Source of the DNA: Selenomonadaceae bacterium
GTDB taxonomy: Bacteria; Bacillota; Negativicutes; Selenomonadales; Selenomonadaceae
Assembly (NCBI GenBank): GCA_017477125.1
Contig: JAFUXN010000081.1
Span: 1 to 36,193, forward strand
Direction: 5' to 3'
Length of the DNA stretch: 36,193 nucleotides
Positions within the stretch are counted from its first letter, which is position 1, and every line of letters starts with the position of its first letter. The translations under genes were made by a program, and so were the position numbers. The notes below the pieces were generated by a model, which ran no database searches, had not been told where the DNA came from, and saw nothing but the letters and a program-made list of their open reading frames with translations. Positions 7,885 through 16,859 of this stretch are shown piece by piece.

Positions 7885-9822
7885 ATGAACAAAAAGAACA
7901 TCAAGGACATCAACGTCAACGGCAAGAAGGTTTTCGTCCGCGTCGACTTCAACGTTCCGATGGATGAGAATCAGAACATCACCAACACCACCCGCATCGA
8001 GAAAACCCTCCCGACGATCAACTATCTGCTCGACAACGGCGCCGCGGTCATTCTCGCTTGCCACGTCGGACGTCCGACCGAAGCTCGCGAGCCGAAATTC
8101 TCGACCAAGCCGATCGCCGCAAAACTCGCCGAGTTCCTTGGCAAAGAGGTCAAATGGGCTGAGGATTGCATCGGTGAGCCCGCAGAGAAGGCAGCCGCCG
8201 AGCTCAAACCCGGCGAAGTCCTCCTGCTCGAGAACCTCCGCTATCACAAAGAGGAGAAGAAGAATAAGCCGGCATTCGCGAAGAAACTCGCCGCGCTCGC
8301 CGATATCGCTGTCGACGATGCGTTTGGCGTTGCTCATCGCGCGCATGCGTCCAACGTGGGCATCACTCACTTCCTCGAGACTGCATCGGGCTTCCTGATG
8401 GAGAAGGAGATCAACTACATCGGCAAGACCCTCGAGAATCCGCAGCGTCCGTTCGTGGCGATCATCGGCGGCTCGAAAGTCTCTGACAAGATCAACGTCA
8501 TTTCGAACATGATTGACAAGGTCGACACGATCATCATCGGCGGCGGCATGGCTCATACGTTCGATGCGGCGAAGGGCTACGGCGTGGGAACTTCTCTCTG
8601 CGAGCGCGACAAGATTGATCTTGCAAAAGGTCTGCTCGAGAAGGCTGAGAAGAAGGGCGTCAAAGTCGTTCTCCCGATCGACATCGTGGTTGCCGACAAG
8701 TTTGCGGCAGATGCCAACAGCAAGGTCGTTCCCGTCGACCAGTGCCCCGAGGATTGGATGGGTCTCGACAGCGGTCCGGCTACTTCCGAAGAGTACGTTA
8801 AGGCTCTCGAGGGCGCAAAGACGATCATTTGGAACGGTCCCGTCGGCGTGTTCGAGTTTGAGAAGTTCGCGGTCGGCACTCTCGCGGTTGCGAAGGCAGT
8901 GGCAGAGGCCACCGAGAAGGGCGCGATCTCGATCGTCGGCGGCGGCGATTCGATTGCGGCATTGAAGAAGACCGGTTTGAGCGGGAAAATCTCCCACATC
9001 AGCACCGGCGGCGGCGCAACTCTCGAGTTCCTTGAGGGCAAAGTGCTCCCGGGCATCGATGCAATTGACGGCGTGGGTCGCGTTCCCATCATCGCCGGCA
9101 ACTGGAAGATGAACAACACCATCAAAGAGGGCGTAGCGCTCGTCGATGAGCTCATTCCGCTCGTCAAGAGTGCCGAGTGCCGCGTCGTTGTCGGTCCGAC
9201 CGCTACCGCGCTTGCCGCTGTTGCGAAGGAAGTCAAGGGCACCAACATTCACGTCGCAGCGCAGAACGTGCATTGGGAAGCGAAGGGCGCTTACACCGGC
9301 GAGATTTCGACCGGCATGCTCAACGAGATCAATGTCGACTACGTCATTCTCGGTCACAGCGAGCGTCGTGATTACTTCGGCGAGACCGATGAGGGCGTCA
9401 ACAAGAGAGCAAAGGCGGCGTTCAACGCGGGCATCACTCCGATCATCTGCTGCGGCGAGCCGCTTGAGATTCGCGAGGCGGGCACCTACATTGCGCACGT
9501 CGTCGGACAGATCGAAAAGGATCTCGACGGCTTCACTCCTGCCGAGGTCAAGAAACTCGTCATCGCTTACGAGCCGATCTGGGCTATCGGCACCGGCAAG
9601 ACCGCGACCTTCGAGCAGGCTGAAGAAGTTTGCAAGGCGATCCGCGAGGCGGTTGCCAAGAAGTTCGGTCAAGAGGCAGCGGACGCGATTCGCATTCAGT
9701 ACGGCGGCAGCGTAAAGCCGACCACCATCAAAGACCTCATGAAGCAGCCGAATGTCGACGGAGCTCTCGTCGGCGGCGCATCTCTCAAGGCGAAAGACTT
9801 CAGCGAGATCGTCAACTTCTGA
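7885..9822 (+). CDS. pgk-tpiA: Phosphoglycerate kinase-triosephosphate isomerase fusion
   Basis: This 645-residue bifunctional enzyme joins two glycolytic steps. Residues 1-391 are phosphoglycerate kinase: the substrate-binding VDFNVP segment at about 20-25, HVGRP at 60-64, the nucleotide-binding GGSKVSDK region at 195-202 and the closing [13 protein letters not shown]. Residues about 400-645 are a complete triosephosphate isomerase, with Lys408 (GNWKMN), His491 (GHSE), Glu563 (AYEPIW) and the phosphate-binding YGGSV. The eight-residue link (IDAIDGVG) has no stop codon, frameshift or internal ribosome-binding site, so both activities come from one chain. Comparable PGK-TIM fusions are known from Thermotoga maritima. 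A TTG/CTC-poor, highly expressed codon pattern runs through both halves. The ATG is set by a GAGGAGG site. Confidence 0.96.
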   Translation: MNKKNIKDINVNGKKVFVRVDFNVPMDENQNITNTTRIEKTLPTINYLLDNGAAVILACHVGRPTEAREPKFSTKPIAAKLAEFLGKEVKWAEDCIGEPAEKAAAELKPGEVLLLENLRYHKEEKKNKPAFAKKLAALADIAVDDAFGVAHRAHASNVGITHFLETASGFLMEKEINYIGKTLENPQRPFVAIIGGSKVSDKINVISNMIDKVDTIIIGGGMAHTFDAAKGYGVGTSLCERDKIDLAKGLLEKAEKKGVKVVLPIDIVVADKFAADANSKVVPVDQCPEDWMGLDSGPATSEEYVKALEGAKTIIWNGPVGVFEFEKFAVGTLAVAKAVAEATEKGAISIVGGGDSIAALKKTGLSGKISHISTGGGATLEFLEGKVLPGIDAIDGVGRVPIIAGNWKMNNTIKEGVALVDELIPLVKSAECRVVVGPTATALAAVAKEVKGTNIHVAAQNVHWEAKGAYTGEISTGMLNEINVDYVILGHSERRDYFGETDEGVNKRAKAAFNAGITPIICCGEPLEIREAGTYIAHVVGQIEKDLDGFTPAEVKKLVIAYEPIWAIGTGKTATFEQAEEVCKAIREAVAKKFGQEAADAIRIQYGGSVKPTTIKDLMKQPNVDGALVGGASLKAKDFSEIVNF

Positions 9823-9861
9823 AATCAGCGCGCAACGCGTAATTAAATAACGGAACATAAG

Positions 9862-9899
9862 AGCGGCGGCGACCGACGAACGTTTGCCGCCGCTTATTT
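9862..9899 (+). terminator. Hairpin terminator between pgk-tpiA and gpmI
   Basis: AGCGGCGGC (9862-9870) pairs perfectly with GCCGCCGCT (9886-9894), followed by a short T-rich tail (TATTTGTT). The tail is weaker than at the other terminators, so partial readthrough into gpmI is likely. Confidence 0.6.
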
Positions 9900-9930
9900 G
9901 TTAAACAGAATTGTAATAGGAGAGCATAAC

Positions 9931-11466
9931 ATGGCTACTATCAAACACGCGCCCATTTGCCTGATCATCATGGACGGCTGGGGCATCGGCGACCCGTCCG
10001 ACAAATATAATGCGATTCAGGTCGGCAAGACCCCCATCATCGACGCCCTCACCAAAAATTACCCCAATGCTCAACTGCAAGCGTCGGGTGAGTACGTCGG
10101 ACTGCCCGACGGTCAAATGGGTAACTCCGAAGTCGGTCACATGAACATCGGCGCCGGTCGCGTCATCTATCAGCCGCTCACCAAGATCACCAAGTCGATC
10201 AAGGACGGCGATTTCTTCATCAATCCCGCGCTCACCCAGATCACCGACGCGGTCAAATCCTCGGGCGGCGCGCTTCAGCTTATTGGACTGCTTTCGCCGG
10301 GCGGCGTTCACAGCCATACCGATCACCTCTACGGGCTGTTTGAGCTTGCCAAGCAGAAGGGCATCGGCACCGTCTATGTGCATGCGTTCCTCGACGGTCG
10401 CGACGTTCCTCCGAGCTCCGCTGCCGAGTATCTTGAGACGCTCGAGAAGAAGATGGCTGAGGTCGGCGTCGGCAAGACCGCAACGATCTCCGGTCGCTAC
10501 TATGCAATGGATCGCGACAAGAGATGGGATCGCGTGAGCAAGGCTTACAACGCGATCGCGAAGGGCGAGGCTCCCAAGGCTGCCAACAGCGCCGCGGCGA
10601 TCAAGAAGTCCTATGATGAGAAGGTCACCGACGAGTTTGTGATCCCCGTGGCGATCGGCGATTATGCGGGCGTCAAGAAGGGCGACGGCATCATCTTCTT
10701 CAACTTCCGTCCCGACCGCGCTCGCGAGCTCACTCATGCGTTCACCGATAAGGCGTTCGACGGCTTCCCGCGCGTTGAGGAGCTCGTCGGCATTCCGTTC
10801 GCGACCATGACGCAATACGAGGAAGGGCTCAACGTCGATGTCGCTTATCCGCCCGAGAGCGTTTCGAACGGACTCGGCGAGACGATCAGCAAGGCGGGCT
10901 TGACGCAGTTGAGAATCGCGGAGACGGAGAAATATGCGCACGTGACGTTCTTCTTCAATGGCGGCGTCGAGGAACCGTACAAGGGCGAAGATCGCGTGCT
11001 GGTTCCGTCGCCGAAAGTTGCAACGTACGATCTCAAACCCGAGATGAGCGCGCCGACCGTTACCTATGAGGTCGTTAAGGCGATCCTCTCCGAGAAGTAC
11101 GACTTCATCATTCTCAACTACGCCAACGGCGACATGGTCGGTCACACCGGCGTGATGAAGGCTGCAGTGCAAGCGGTCGAGACCGTTGACACGTGCGTCG
11201 GCATCTTCGTCGAGTGCATGAAGAAGGTCGGCGGCGAGGTCGTGATCATTGCCGATCACGGTAATGCCGATCAGATGTACGATTACAAGCTCAAGGAGCC
11301 GTTCACCGCTCACACCACCAACCCCGTGCCGATCATCGTGGTATCGGATCGCGTCGCCGAGGTCAAAGACGGAGCGCTGTGCGATGTCGCGCCGACGCTG
11401 TTGACGATGGCGGGCATGGAGATTCCTTCCGAAATGACCGGCAAGCCGCTCGTCACCATGAAATAA
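9931..11466 (+). CDS. gpmI: 2,3-bisphosphoglycerate-independent phosphoglycerate mutase
   Basis: This 511-residue metalloenzyme converts 3- to 2-phosphoglycerate without a bisphosphoglycerate cofactor. It belongs to the alkaline phosphatase superfamily: metal ligand Asp15 in DGWG, the phosphorylated Ser66 in MGNSEVGH, and the late metal-binding motifs HTG (near 404) and ADHGNAD (near 442). I chose the ATG at 9931, giving MATIKHAPI, because TAGGAGAG lies just upstream; a longer reading from 9898 would bury that site. Codon use is of the highly expressed type. Enolase, which usually follows in gap-pgk-tpiA-gpmI-eno operons, is absent; a strong terminator comes next. Confidence 0.96.
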   Translation: MATIKHAPICLIIMDGWGIGDPSDKYNAIQVGKTPIIDALTKNYPNAQLQASGEYVGLPDGQMGNSEVGHMNIGAGRVIYQPLTKITKSIKDGDFFINPALTQITDAVKSSGGALQLIGLLSPGGVHSHTDHLYGLFELAKQKGIGTVYVHAFLDGRDVPPSSAAEYLETLEKKMAEVGVGKTATISGRYYAMDRDKRWDRVSKAYNAIAKGEAPKAANSAAAIKKSYDEKVTDEFVIPVAIGDYAGVKKGDGIIFFNFRPDRARELTHAFTDKAFDGFPRVEELVGIPFATMTQYEEGLNVDVAYPPESVSNGLGETISKAGLTQLRIAETEKYAHVTFFFNGGVEEPYKGEDRVLVPSPKVATYDLKPEMSAPTVTYEVVKAILSEKYDFIILNYANGDMVGHTGVMKAAVQAVETVDTCVGIFVECMKKVGGEVVIIADHGNADQMYDYKLKEPFTAHTTNPVPIIVVSDRVAEVKDGALCDVAPTLLTMAGMEIPSEMTGKPLVTMK

Positions 11467-11498
11467 TTTCAGCCGCAATCTCAATCGACAATAAAAAC

Positions 11499-11537
11499 AA
11501 AGGAGCCGCCACCCGCGAGGGGCAACGGCTCCTTTTT
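11499..11537. terminator. Bidirectional terminator between gpmI and the PTS IIA gene
   Basis: AAAGGAGCCG (11499-11508) pairs perfectly with CGGCTCCTTT (11526-11535). The T-run on the + strand and the A-rich tract at 11490-11501 (T-rich on the - strand) let it end both convergent transcripts. Confidence 0.85.
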
Positions 11538-11563
11538 AATTCGATTGAAATCTGATCGAAAAA

Positions 11564-12079
11564 TTATTTCACCTTGATGACGATGTCGGGTTCTTCAATG
11601 ACCTTCACGCCGTTTGCTTTGAGGAACTGCACCAGCGCTTGACCGTCTTCAGTGCCGGCACCGATCACAACCGCAGTCTTGCCCGCGCCGTTGAACGCCG
11701 ACTCGTCGCCCGCGCTGATCGAAATCTCATCGCCGAACTGAACTTTCGGGATCGGTTTGTCTTCGACGTGAATGCTTCCGCTCATCAGATCGCCCTTGCC
11801 GCCGTCGAATTTGATCACGATGTGCCCCAAGCTCTTGAGATTATTGTTGACGTCCTCGCCGACCTTGAGAATCTTATACTCCGAATCAACGATCTTGATC
11901 ACGTCGCCGGGCTTGACCACGCCGTCGAGCTTATTGCCGCTGTGCAACACTGCAAAGCTCCGCAACTCCGGGAAGACCATCGAGTCTTCGAAAATGACCA
12001 GCATTTTCGCCTTATTCGTGAAGTCCGAGACCTGCTCGCCGACCTCGACCACACGCGTGCTGTAATACTTATTCGACAT
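11564..12079 (-). CDS. Orphan glucitol/sorbitol-type PTS IIA protein with C-terminal extension
   Basis: This 171-residue protein resembles the IIA component of the glucitol/sorbitol phosphotransferase system (SrlB/GutB family). In that system IIA takes phosphate from HPr on a histidine and hands it to IIB. The likely phospho-site is His46 in FAVLHSG. Later family hallmarks are the LKSLGHIVIKFDG run near residue 83 and the SGSIHVED segment near 100. SrlB proteins are about 120 residues; here about 50 more follow, resembling a small alpha/beta domain (AVVIGAGTEDGQALVQFLKA). No IIB, IIC or sorbitol dehydrogenase gene is adjacent, and codon bias is of the highly expressed kind. A regulatory role is as possible as sugar uptake. 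The ATG follows GGGAGGG. Confidence 0.75.
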   Translation of the reverse strand: MSNKYYSTRVVEVGEQVSDFTNKAKMLVIFEDSMVFPELRSFAVLHSGNKLDGVVKPGDVIKIVDSEYKILKVGEDVNNNLKSLGHIVIKFDGGKGDLMSGSIHVEDKPIPKVQFGDEISISAGDESAFNGAGKTAVVIGAGTEDGQALVQFLKANGVKVIEEPDIVIKVK

Positions 12080-12193
12080 TCAAAAACCCTCCCAATACTT
12101 GACATCGACAGGAAAATATTTCTACTTCGAATTACATTCGCCGACCGCGCGATTTATCCTGCCGCCCTCAAAATTTATTCTTCGATCCGATAG

Positions 12194-12236
12194 CCGCCCG
12201 CTCGAGCCGCCGAGGTTCCACAAATAGGGCGGGCGG
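12194..12236. repeat. GC-rich hairpin downstream of murB
   Basis: CCGCCCGC (12194-12201) pairs perfectly with GCGGGCGG (12229-12236). There is no T-run on the - strand after it, so it is not a standard terminator for murB. The enclosed GAGCCGCC word resembles the hairpin repeats elsewhere in the window, so it could be a degenerate member. The rest of the 163-bp gap shows no clear promoter for the PTS IIA gene. Confidence 0.4.
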
Positions 12237-12242
12237 GTTGGA

Positions 12243-13160
12243 TCATTCTTCGCCGATGATGCGGACTTCGGGGCTCAATTTGACCGCGTACGTTTCGAAC
12301 ACGCGGCGCTTCACCTCTTCGATCAACTTCAGCACGTCTGCCGCCGTCGCGCCGCCCGCGTTCACCACAAATCCCGCGTGCTTCTCCGACACCATCGCGC
12401 CGCCCACGCGCAAGCCCTTCAGTCCCGTCTGATCGATCAACGTGCCCGCGAAATGTCCCTTCGGTCGTTTGAACGTCGAGCCCGCCGACGGATATTCAAG
12501 CGGCTGTTTGCTCTGTCGGCGTTGAGTGAAGTCGTCCATCGCGCTCCTGATCAGAGCAACGTCGCCCTCGTCGAGCTCGAGCTCCACTTCGCAGATCGCA
12601 TGCCCGTTCGATTGAAAGACGCTCCGTCGATAGCCGAGATCAAGTTCATTGCCCCGAAGTTCAACCATGCGTCCGTCCCTCGACACCGCGCGGACGACCG
12701 ACACGACATTTTTCATTTCGCCGCCGTACGCCCCCGCGTTCATGAAGATCGCGCCGCCTATCGAGCCCGGGATTCCGATCGCAAATTCCAAGCCCGATAA
12801 ACCGTTGTCCGCCGCAAACTCCGATACGTCTTTGAGTTTGGCGCCCGCTCCCGCGATCAACCGTCGACCGTCGCGCTTGATCGTCGAGAACTCGCCGTTG
12901 AACTTCATCACCACGCCTCTGATCCCGCCGTCGAGCACCAGCACGTTCGACCCGTTGCCAAGGATCGTGCAGTCAAGCCCGCGCTCGCTCGTCAGTTTGA
13001 AGATCGAGATCACTTCGTCGGTCGTCGACGGAAATATTAAAAGATCCGCCGCCCCGCCGATCTTGAACGTCGTGTGCTCGCTCATCGGCGCGTTCAATAT
13101 AAATTGTTCGGCGCGCAGAAACGTTTTCAGCTCCGCCGCTAATTCCTCTTGCCAACTCAT
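12243..13160 (-). CDS. murB: UDP-N-acetylenolpyruvoylglucosamine reductase
   Basis: This 305-residue FAD enzyme reduces UDP-GlcNAc-enolpyruvate to UDP-MurNAc with NADPH, the second committed step of peptidoglycan synthesis. FAD-binding signatures are [14 protein letters not shown] and the [17 protein letters not shown] run. The proton-donor Ser is in [10 protein letters not shown], and the final Glu is in PEVRIIGEE. Its length and the lack of the extra loop fit type II MurB. I start it at MSWQEEL (13160), where ATG overlaps the ilvD stop as ATGA; an upstream in-frame extension would lie inside ilvD. The pairing of ilvD and murB looks like convenience rather than pathway logic. Confidence 0.94.
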   Translation of the reverse strand: MSWQEELAAELKTFLRAEQFILNAPMSEHTTFKIGGAADLLIFPSTTDEVISIFKLTSERGLDCTILGNGSNVLVLDGGIRGVVMKFNGEFSTIKRDGRRLIAGAGAKLKDVSEFAADNGLSGLEFAIGIPGSIGGAIFMNAGAYGGEMKNVVSVVRAVSRDGRMVELRGNELDLGYRRSVFQSNGHAICEVELELDEGDVALIRSAMDDFTQRRQSKQPLEYPSAGSTFKRPKGHFAGTLIDQTGLKGLRVGGAMVSEKHAGFVVNAGGATAADVLKLIEEVKRRVFETYAVKLSPEVRIIGEE

Positions 13161-14812
13161 ACTTTGAGCACTGCTCCCGTCGATGCCGACGTCGTCAGTT
13201 TCGCGTAGCGCGCCAGATATCCCGTCTTGATCTTCGGCTCGGGCTTCACCCATGCCGCTCGACGCCGCGCCAATTCCTCATCGCTCACCTCGAGCTCGAG
13301 CTTCCGATTTGGTATGTCGATCGAAATGATGTCGCCGTCCTCGATCAAAGCGATCGCGCCGCCCTCCATCGCCTCGGGCGAAACGTGTCCTATACATGCG
13401 CCCTGGCTCGCGCCGCTGAATCTCCCGTCGGTTATCAAGCCGACCTTCAATCCCATGCCCGTGATCACCGCCGTCGGGTTGAGCATCTCCTGCATGCCGG
13501 GGCCGCCCTTCGGTCCCTCGTATCGGATCACGACAACATCACCGTCGTGAATCTTACCGTCCATGATCGCGTTGACGCCTTCCTCTTCCGAATTGAAACA
13601 GCGCGCCGTGCCCTTGTAAACGAGCATGTCTTCGCTCACCGCCGACGCCTTCACCACCGCGTAATCGGGGCAGAGATTGCCTTGGAGGATCGCGATGCCG
13701 CCCGTCGCTCGATAGGGGTTGTCGACCGTTCGGATCACGTCCGCGCGGAGGATTTCGGCGTCTTTGATCCGCTCGCCCAACGTGCCCGTCACCGTCAGCG
13801 CGTCGAGATTCAGCAAATTCTTCTTCGACAGCTCGCGCATGACCGCGTTGATGCCGCCCGCCTCCTCGAGGTCTTGCATGTGATGCTTGCCCGCCGGCGA
13901 CAGCTTTGTGATGTACGGAGTGCGACGGCTGATCTCGTCGAAGAGCAGCGCAGGGATTTCGATGCCCGCCTCGTGAGCGATCGCCGTCAAGTGCAGCACC
14001 GTGTTCGAAGACCCGCCGATGCCCATGTCGACCGTGATCGCGTTCTCGAATGCCTTCATCGTCAAGATGTCGCGCGGTTTGATGTCGCGCTTCAACATTT
14101 CGAGCACAACTTTGCCCGCGAGCTTGGCGAGGATCAATCGAGCGCCGTTGTAAGCCGCGGGGATCGTCCCGTTGCCCGGCAGAGCCATGCCCAACGCTTC
14201 AGACAGGCAGTTCATCGTGTTGGCGGTGAACAGCCCCGCGCACGAGCCGCAACCGGGACATGCCTTCGCCTCGAGCTCCGTCATCTCCTCCGCCGTCATT
14301 TGACCCGCCGCGAATTTCCCCGCCGCCTCAAACGCTTGGCTCACGCTGATATCGCGTCCGTGCAGTCGACCCGCCAACATCGGTCCGCCGCTGACGAGTA
14401 TGCTCGGGATATTCAATCGCGCCGCCGCCATCAACATGCCCGGCACAACCTTATCGCAGTTCGGGATCAAGATCAGCGCGTCGAACCCTGACGCCATCGT
14501 TACCGCTTCGATCGAATCGGCAATCAGCTCGCGGCTCGCCAACGAAAACTTCATGCCGGTGTGACCCATCGCAATCCCGTCGCATACTCCGATAGCGGGA
14601 AATTCTATCGGCGTGCCGCCCGCCGCTGCCACTCCCAACTTCGCCGCCTCGGTGATCGAACGCAAGTGCATGTGCCCGGGAATGATCTCGTTGAACGAAT
14701 TGCAGATGCCGATCAACGGACGGCTCAATTCGTCGGGACCGAAGCCGTTGGCATGAAACAGCGAACGATGAGCGCAACGCGTCGCGCCCTTCTTGACAAT
14801 ATCACTTCTCAT
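13157..14812 (-). CDS. ilvD: Dihydroxy-acid dehydratase
   Basis: This 551-residue Fe-S enzyme dehydrates 2,3-dihydroxy acids to 2-keto acids in valine, isoleucine and leucine synthesis. Cluster-binding cysteines are Cys119 in PNCDK and the CPGCGSC group (185, 188, 191). The GRFSGAS motif and the conserved [11 protein letters not shown] segment are intact. The start is the ATG at 14812, directly behind GGGAGGG; a TTG fifteen bases upstream falls inside that site. The predicted promoter implies a leader of only about 12 nt, so there is no room for a T-box or other leucine-sensing leader. It is first in a two-gene transcript with murB and divergent from the PHP gene. Confidence 0.96.
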   Translation of the reverse strand: MRSDIVKKGATRCAHRSLFHANGFGPDELSRPLIGICNSFNEIIPGHMHLRSITEAAKLGVAAAGGTPIEFPAIGVCDGIAMGHTGMKFSLASRELIADSIEAVTMASGFDALILIPNCDKVVPGMLMAAARLNIPSILVSGGPMLAGRLHGRDISVSQAFEAAGKFAAGQMTAEEMTELEAKACPGCGSCAGLFTANTMNCLSEALGMALPGNGTIPAAYNGARLILAKLAGKVVLEMLKRDIKPRDILTMKAFENAITVDMGIGGSSNTVLHLTAIAHEAGIEIPALLFDEISRRTPYITKLSPAGKHHMQDLEEAGGINAVMRELSKKNLLNLDALTVTGTLGERIKDAEILRADVIRTVDNPYRATGGIAILQGNLCPDYAVVKASAVSEDMLVYKGTARCFNSEEEGVNAIMDGKIHDGDVVVIRYEGPKGGPGMQEMLNPTAVITGMGLKVGLITDGRFSGASQGACIGHVSPEAMEGGAIALIEDGDIISIDIPNRKLELEVSDEELARRRAAWVKPEPKIKTGYLARYAKLTTSASTGAVLKV

Positions 14813-14830
14813 AGTTTGCCCTCCCAATCG

Positions 14831-14859
14831 ATTATCTGTGTGATATTCGCCGTCGACAA
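14831..14859 (-). promoter_or_regulatory. ilvD-murB promoter, -35 overlapping the divergent promoter
   Basis: Reading leftwards, -35 TTGTCG (14859-14854), a 17-bp spacer and -10 GATAAT (14836-14831) place the start near 14824. The leader would be about 12 nt, barely containing the ribosome-binding site. The -35 overlaps that of the rightward promoter by five bases inside the palindrome GTCGAC. Confidence 0.6.
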
Positions 14860-14881
14860 ACGCAATCCTGCCGATTATAAT
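14853..14881 (+). promoter_or_regulatory. Promoter of the PHP gene, -35 overlapping the ilvD promoter
   Basis: -35 TCGACA (14853-14858), a 17-bp spacer and a perfect -10 TATAAT (14876-14881) predict a start near 14888, only about 11 nt before the ATG. The GAGGTGAT ribosome-binding site lies at the very 5' end of the message. It shares its -35 bases with the divergent promoter. Confidence 0.65.
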
Positions 14882-14898
14882 GTCGCCGAGGTGATTAC

Positions 14899-15747
14899 AT
14901 GAAATTCGATTACCACATGCATTTCGAGTATGGCGATTATGATGAGCGTTGGGTGCAGGGCTTCTTCGACGCGGCGGCTCAACGCGGGCTCGACGAGATC
15001 GGCATCAGCGAACACTCGCACACCTTCCCCGAGTTCGAACAACTTTACTACGACGATCTGACGCTCGACGGCTCGACGGTCGGGCGCTTTCAAACGTCGT
15101 GGCTCAAGAAAAATAAATTTAAGCACACGCTCGACGATTATTTTGCGTTCATGGGTCGATTGAAATCCGCTCACAAGGTCAAGACGGGCATCGAGGTCTG
15201 CAATTTCAAAGATCAGGATGCCGTCAAAAAAATTTTGGAGCGTTGGGCGTTTGATTATGTGATCGGCTCGGTGCACTTCCTCAACGGTTGGGGCTTCGAT
15301 GCGTCGGCGCTGGTGGACGAGTTTGCTCGACATGATCTCCGCGCGCTCTATGAGCGATACACGATTGAAGTTGAGCGGCTGGCGGCGTCGGGACTGTATG
15401 ATGTGTTGGGGCATCCGTTCAACATTTGGGTGTTCAACGTGTTGCCGACGTTCGACGCGACGGAGTATTATGAGCGGGCGGCGAAGGCGTTGAGTACGGC
15501 GAACATGGCGATCGACATCAACACCGGCACGCGTTATCGATATCCGATCAAAAAAATATCGCCGCCTCCCGAGTTCATGGAGGCAGCGGCGCGTCATGGG
15601 TTGCCGATCATCACGTCGTCGGACGCGCATCAGCCCGAGGACTGCGGTCGTTACATCGACGAGGCGATCGATTATGCGCGGGGCTTCGGTTACTCGACAT
15701 GCCTTCGATTCACTCGTCGGCAGCGCGAAGAAGTTCCGCTAGGGTGA
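14899..15747 (+). CDS. PHP-domain phosphoesterase, histidinol-phosphatase (HisK) type
   Basis: This 282-residue protein belongs to the polymerase and histidinol phosphatase (PHP) metal-dependent phosphoesterase family. Metal-ligand motifs are in order: HMH (His6, His8), SEHSH near residue 38, the Glu of GIEVCNF near 98, GSVHFL near 128, GHPFN near 172 and the final SSDAHQPED near 242. The arrangement fits HisK-type histidinol-phosphate phosphatases of Gram-positive bacteria, which release histidinol. No other his gene is nearby, so a different phosphate ester remains possible. The ATG follows GAGGTGATTAC. It is transcribed alone and ends against a convergent bidirectional terminator. Confidence 0.8.
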   Translation: MKFDYHMHFEYGDYDERWVQGFFDAAAQRGLDEIGISEHSHTFPEFEQLYYDDLTLDGSTVGRFQTSWLKKNKFKHTLDDYFAFMGRLKSAHKVKTGIEVCNFKDQDAVKKILERWAFDYVIGSVHFLNGWGFDASALVDEFARHDLRALYERYTIEVERLAASGLYDVLGHPFNIWVFNVLPTFDATEYYERAAKALSTANMAIDINTGTRYRYPIKKISPPPEFMEAAARHGLPIITSSDAHQPEDCGRYIDEAIDYARGFGYSTCLRFTRRQREEVPLG

Positions 15748-15841
15748 CGGAAAAAACGGGCGCCCCAAAAAATTTTTCAGCTCAAAAATCGGAAGGACGG
15801 GCGCAAAATAAAAATGGGCGCCGATTGTCGGTGCCCTTTTG
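15748..15841. terminator. Bidirectional terminator between the PHP gene and rpsI
   Basis: GGGCGCCGA (15816-15824) pairs with TCGGTGCCC (15828-15836) around a TTG loop, with one G:T. AAAATAAAAAT precedes and TTTTGTTT follows, so it can terminate both the PHP transcript and rplM-rpsI. To its left, 15752-15766 (GACGGAAAAAACGGGCGCCCC) looks like half of one of the GC-rich repeats, with the same A-run flank. Confidence 0.75.
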
Positions 15842-15848
15842 TTTCGTA

Positions 15849-16241
15849 TCAACGTTTCGAGAACTGCGAAGCCTTGCGAGCTTTCTTGAGACCGTACTTG
15901 CGACGCTCCTTCTCACGCGGGTCGCGAGTAACGAACCCTGCCTTCTTCAGCGCCGGACGCAATCCCTCATCAAGCTCCATCAGCGCGCGCGTAATGCCGT
16001 GGCGGATCGCTCCAGCCTGCCCCGTCGTGCCGCCGCCCTTGACGCCCACGATCACATCATACTTGTCGTTCATCTCGGTGAGCACCAACGGCTGACGCAC
16101 GATCAGCTCGAGCGTCTTCAATCCGAAATACTCTTCCATCGGACGACCGTTGATCACAACTTTGCCGTCGCCCGGTACCAACCGAACACGCGCCACCGAC
16201 GTCTTGCGCCGACCCGTGCCGTAATACATTACCTGTGCCAT
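15849..16241 (-). CDS. rpsI: 30S ribosomal protein S9
   Basis: This 130-residue small-subunit protein has the universal S9 signatures: [13 protein letters not shown] at the N-terminus, the [15 protein letters not shown] run near residue 66, and the Arg/Lys-rich tail ending in SQFSKR that reaches the P-site tRNA. Length is normal. The ATG follows GAGGTGATTGATAT. It lies 15 bp after rplM in the near-universal rplM-rpsI pair. Codon bias is strong. Confidence 0.98.
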   Translation of the reverse strand: MAQVMYYGTGRRKTSVARVRLVPGDGKVVINGRPMEEYFGLKTLELIVRQPLVLTEMNDKYDVIVGVKGGGTTGQAGAIRHGITRALMELDEGLRPALKKAGFVTRDPREKERRKYGLKKARKASQFSKR

Positions 16242-16256
16242 ATATCAATCACCTCA

Positions 16257-16709
16257 TCAACGAATGTTGAGCTCGACCGTCTCGGGCTTCTGCGCCGCGT
16301 GCGGGTGCTTGCCGTCCTTATACACGTACAGCTTGCGGAACAAATCCGCGCCGAGTCTGTTCTTGGGCAGCATCCCCTTGATCGCATGCTCGATCACTCG
16401 CTCCGGGAACTTGCGCATCCAATCGCCCGCGCTCTCATACTTCGCGCCGCCGGGGTAACCGGTGTGGTGGAAGTAAATCTTCTTCTTGAGCTTCTTGCCG
16501 GTGAACACTGCTTTCGACGCGTTGATGACGATCACATAATCGCCGGTGTCGACGTGCGGAGTGAAGATCGGTTTGTTCTTGCCGCGGAGAATCTTCGCCG
16601 CCTCTGCTGCCAAACGTCCGACGGTCTTGCCCTCGGCGTCGAGCAGATACCATTTCTTCTCAACATCTTTTGCTTTCGCCATGAAGGTGGTCTTCATTGG
16701 ATTGCTCAT
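16257..16709 (-). CDS. rplM: 50S ribosomal protein L13
   Basis: This 150-residue large-subunit protein is recognisable from [17 protein letters not shown], from the [13 protein letters not shown] run and from [14 protein letters not shown] near residue 105. I place the start at 16709 because GGGGGGATTTTTA lies just upstream, giving a short MSNP extension before the usual MKTTFMAK. Starting at the second Met (16697) is possible but leaves the ribosome-binding site too far away. It heads a two-gene operon with rpsI. Confidence 0.97.
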   Translation of the reverse strand: MSNPMKTTFMAKAKDVEKKWYLLDAEGKTVGRLAAEAAKILRGKNKPIFTPHVDTGDYVIVINASKAVFTGKKLKKKIYFHHTGYPGGAKYESAGDWMRKFPERVIEHAIKGMLPKNRLGADLFRKLYVYKDGKHPHAAQKPETVELNIR

Positions 16710-16800
16710 TAAAAATCCCCCCAAGGGTCAATAATTTCTTACTGATGAACTTCGCGACCGCCCGGGGCTTATGGAACGCTCACTCATTCATGCGGCAATG

Positions 16801-16829
16801 ATTGTATCGGAAATAATCCCTTTAGTCAA
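16801..16829 (-). promoter_or_regulatory. Promoter of rplM-rpsI
   Basis: Reading leftwards, -35 TTGACT (16829-16824), a 17-bp spacer and -10 TACAAT (16806-16801) predict a start near 16794 and a leader of about 85 nt. The leader contains GCCCCGGGC and the G-run ribosome-binding site GGGGGGA. These could pair, so autoregulation by L13 is conceivable but not shown. Confidence 0.75.
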
Positions 16830-16859
16830 CGATCAGATCAAAAAAATTTTTTCTCCCGC

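Noticed and set aside
6622-9858. A 1078-codon open frame on the - strand opposite gap and pgk-tpiA
   Set aside because: It is an antisense shadow. The biased codons of the highly expressed + strand genes rarely give stop codons in this opposite frame; the sense strand encodes enzymes with intact active sites.
9901-11484. A 527-codon - strand frame opposite gpmI
   Set aside because: Same antisense artefact; no ribosome-binding site, and its composition is rich in Arg, His and Asp as expected for a shadow.
13161-13253. Longer MurB starting at 13253
   Set aside because: The extra 31 residues are out-of-frame translation of the end of ilvD; the ATGA overlap start gives the normal N-terminus.
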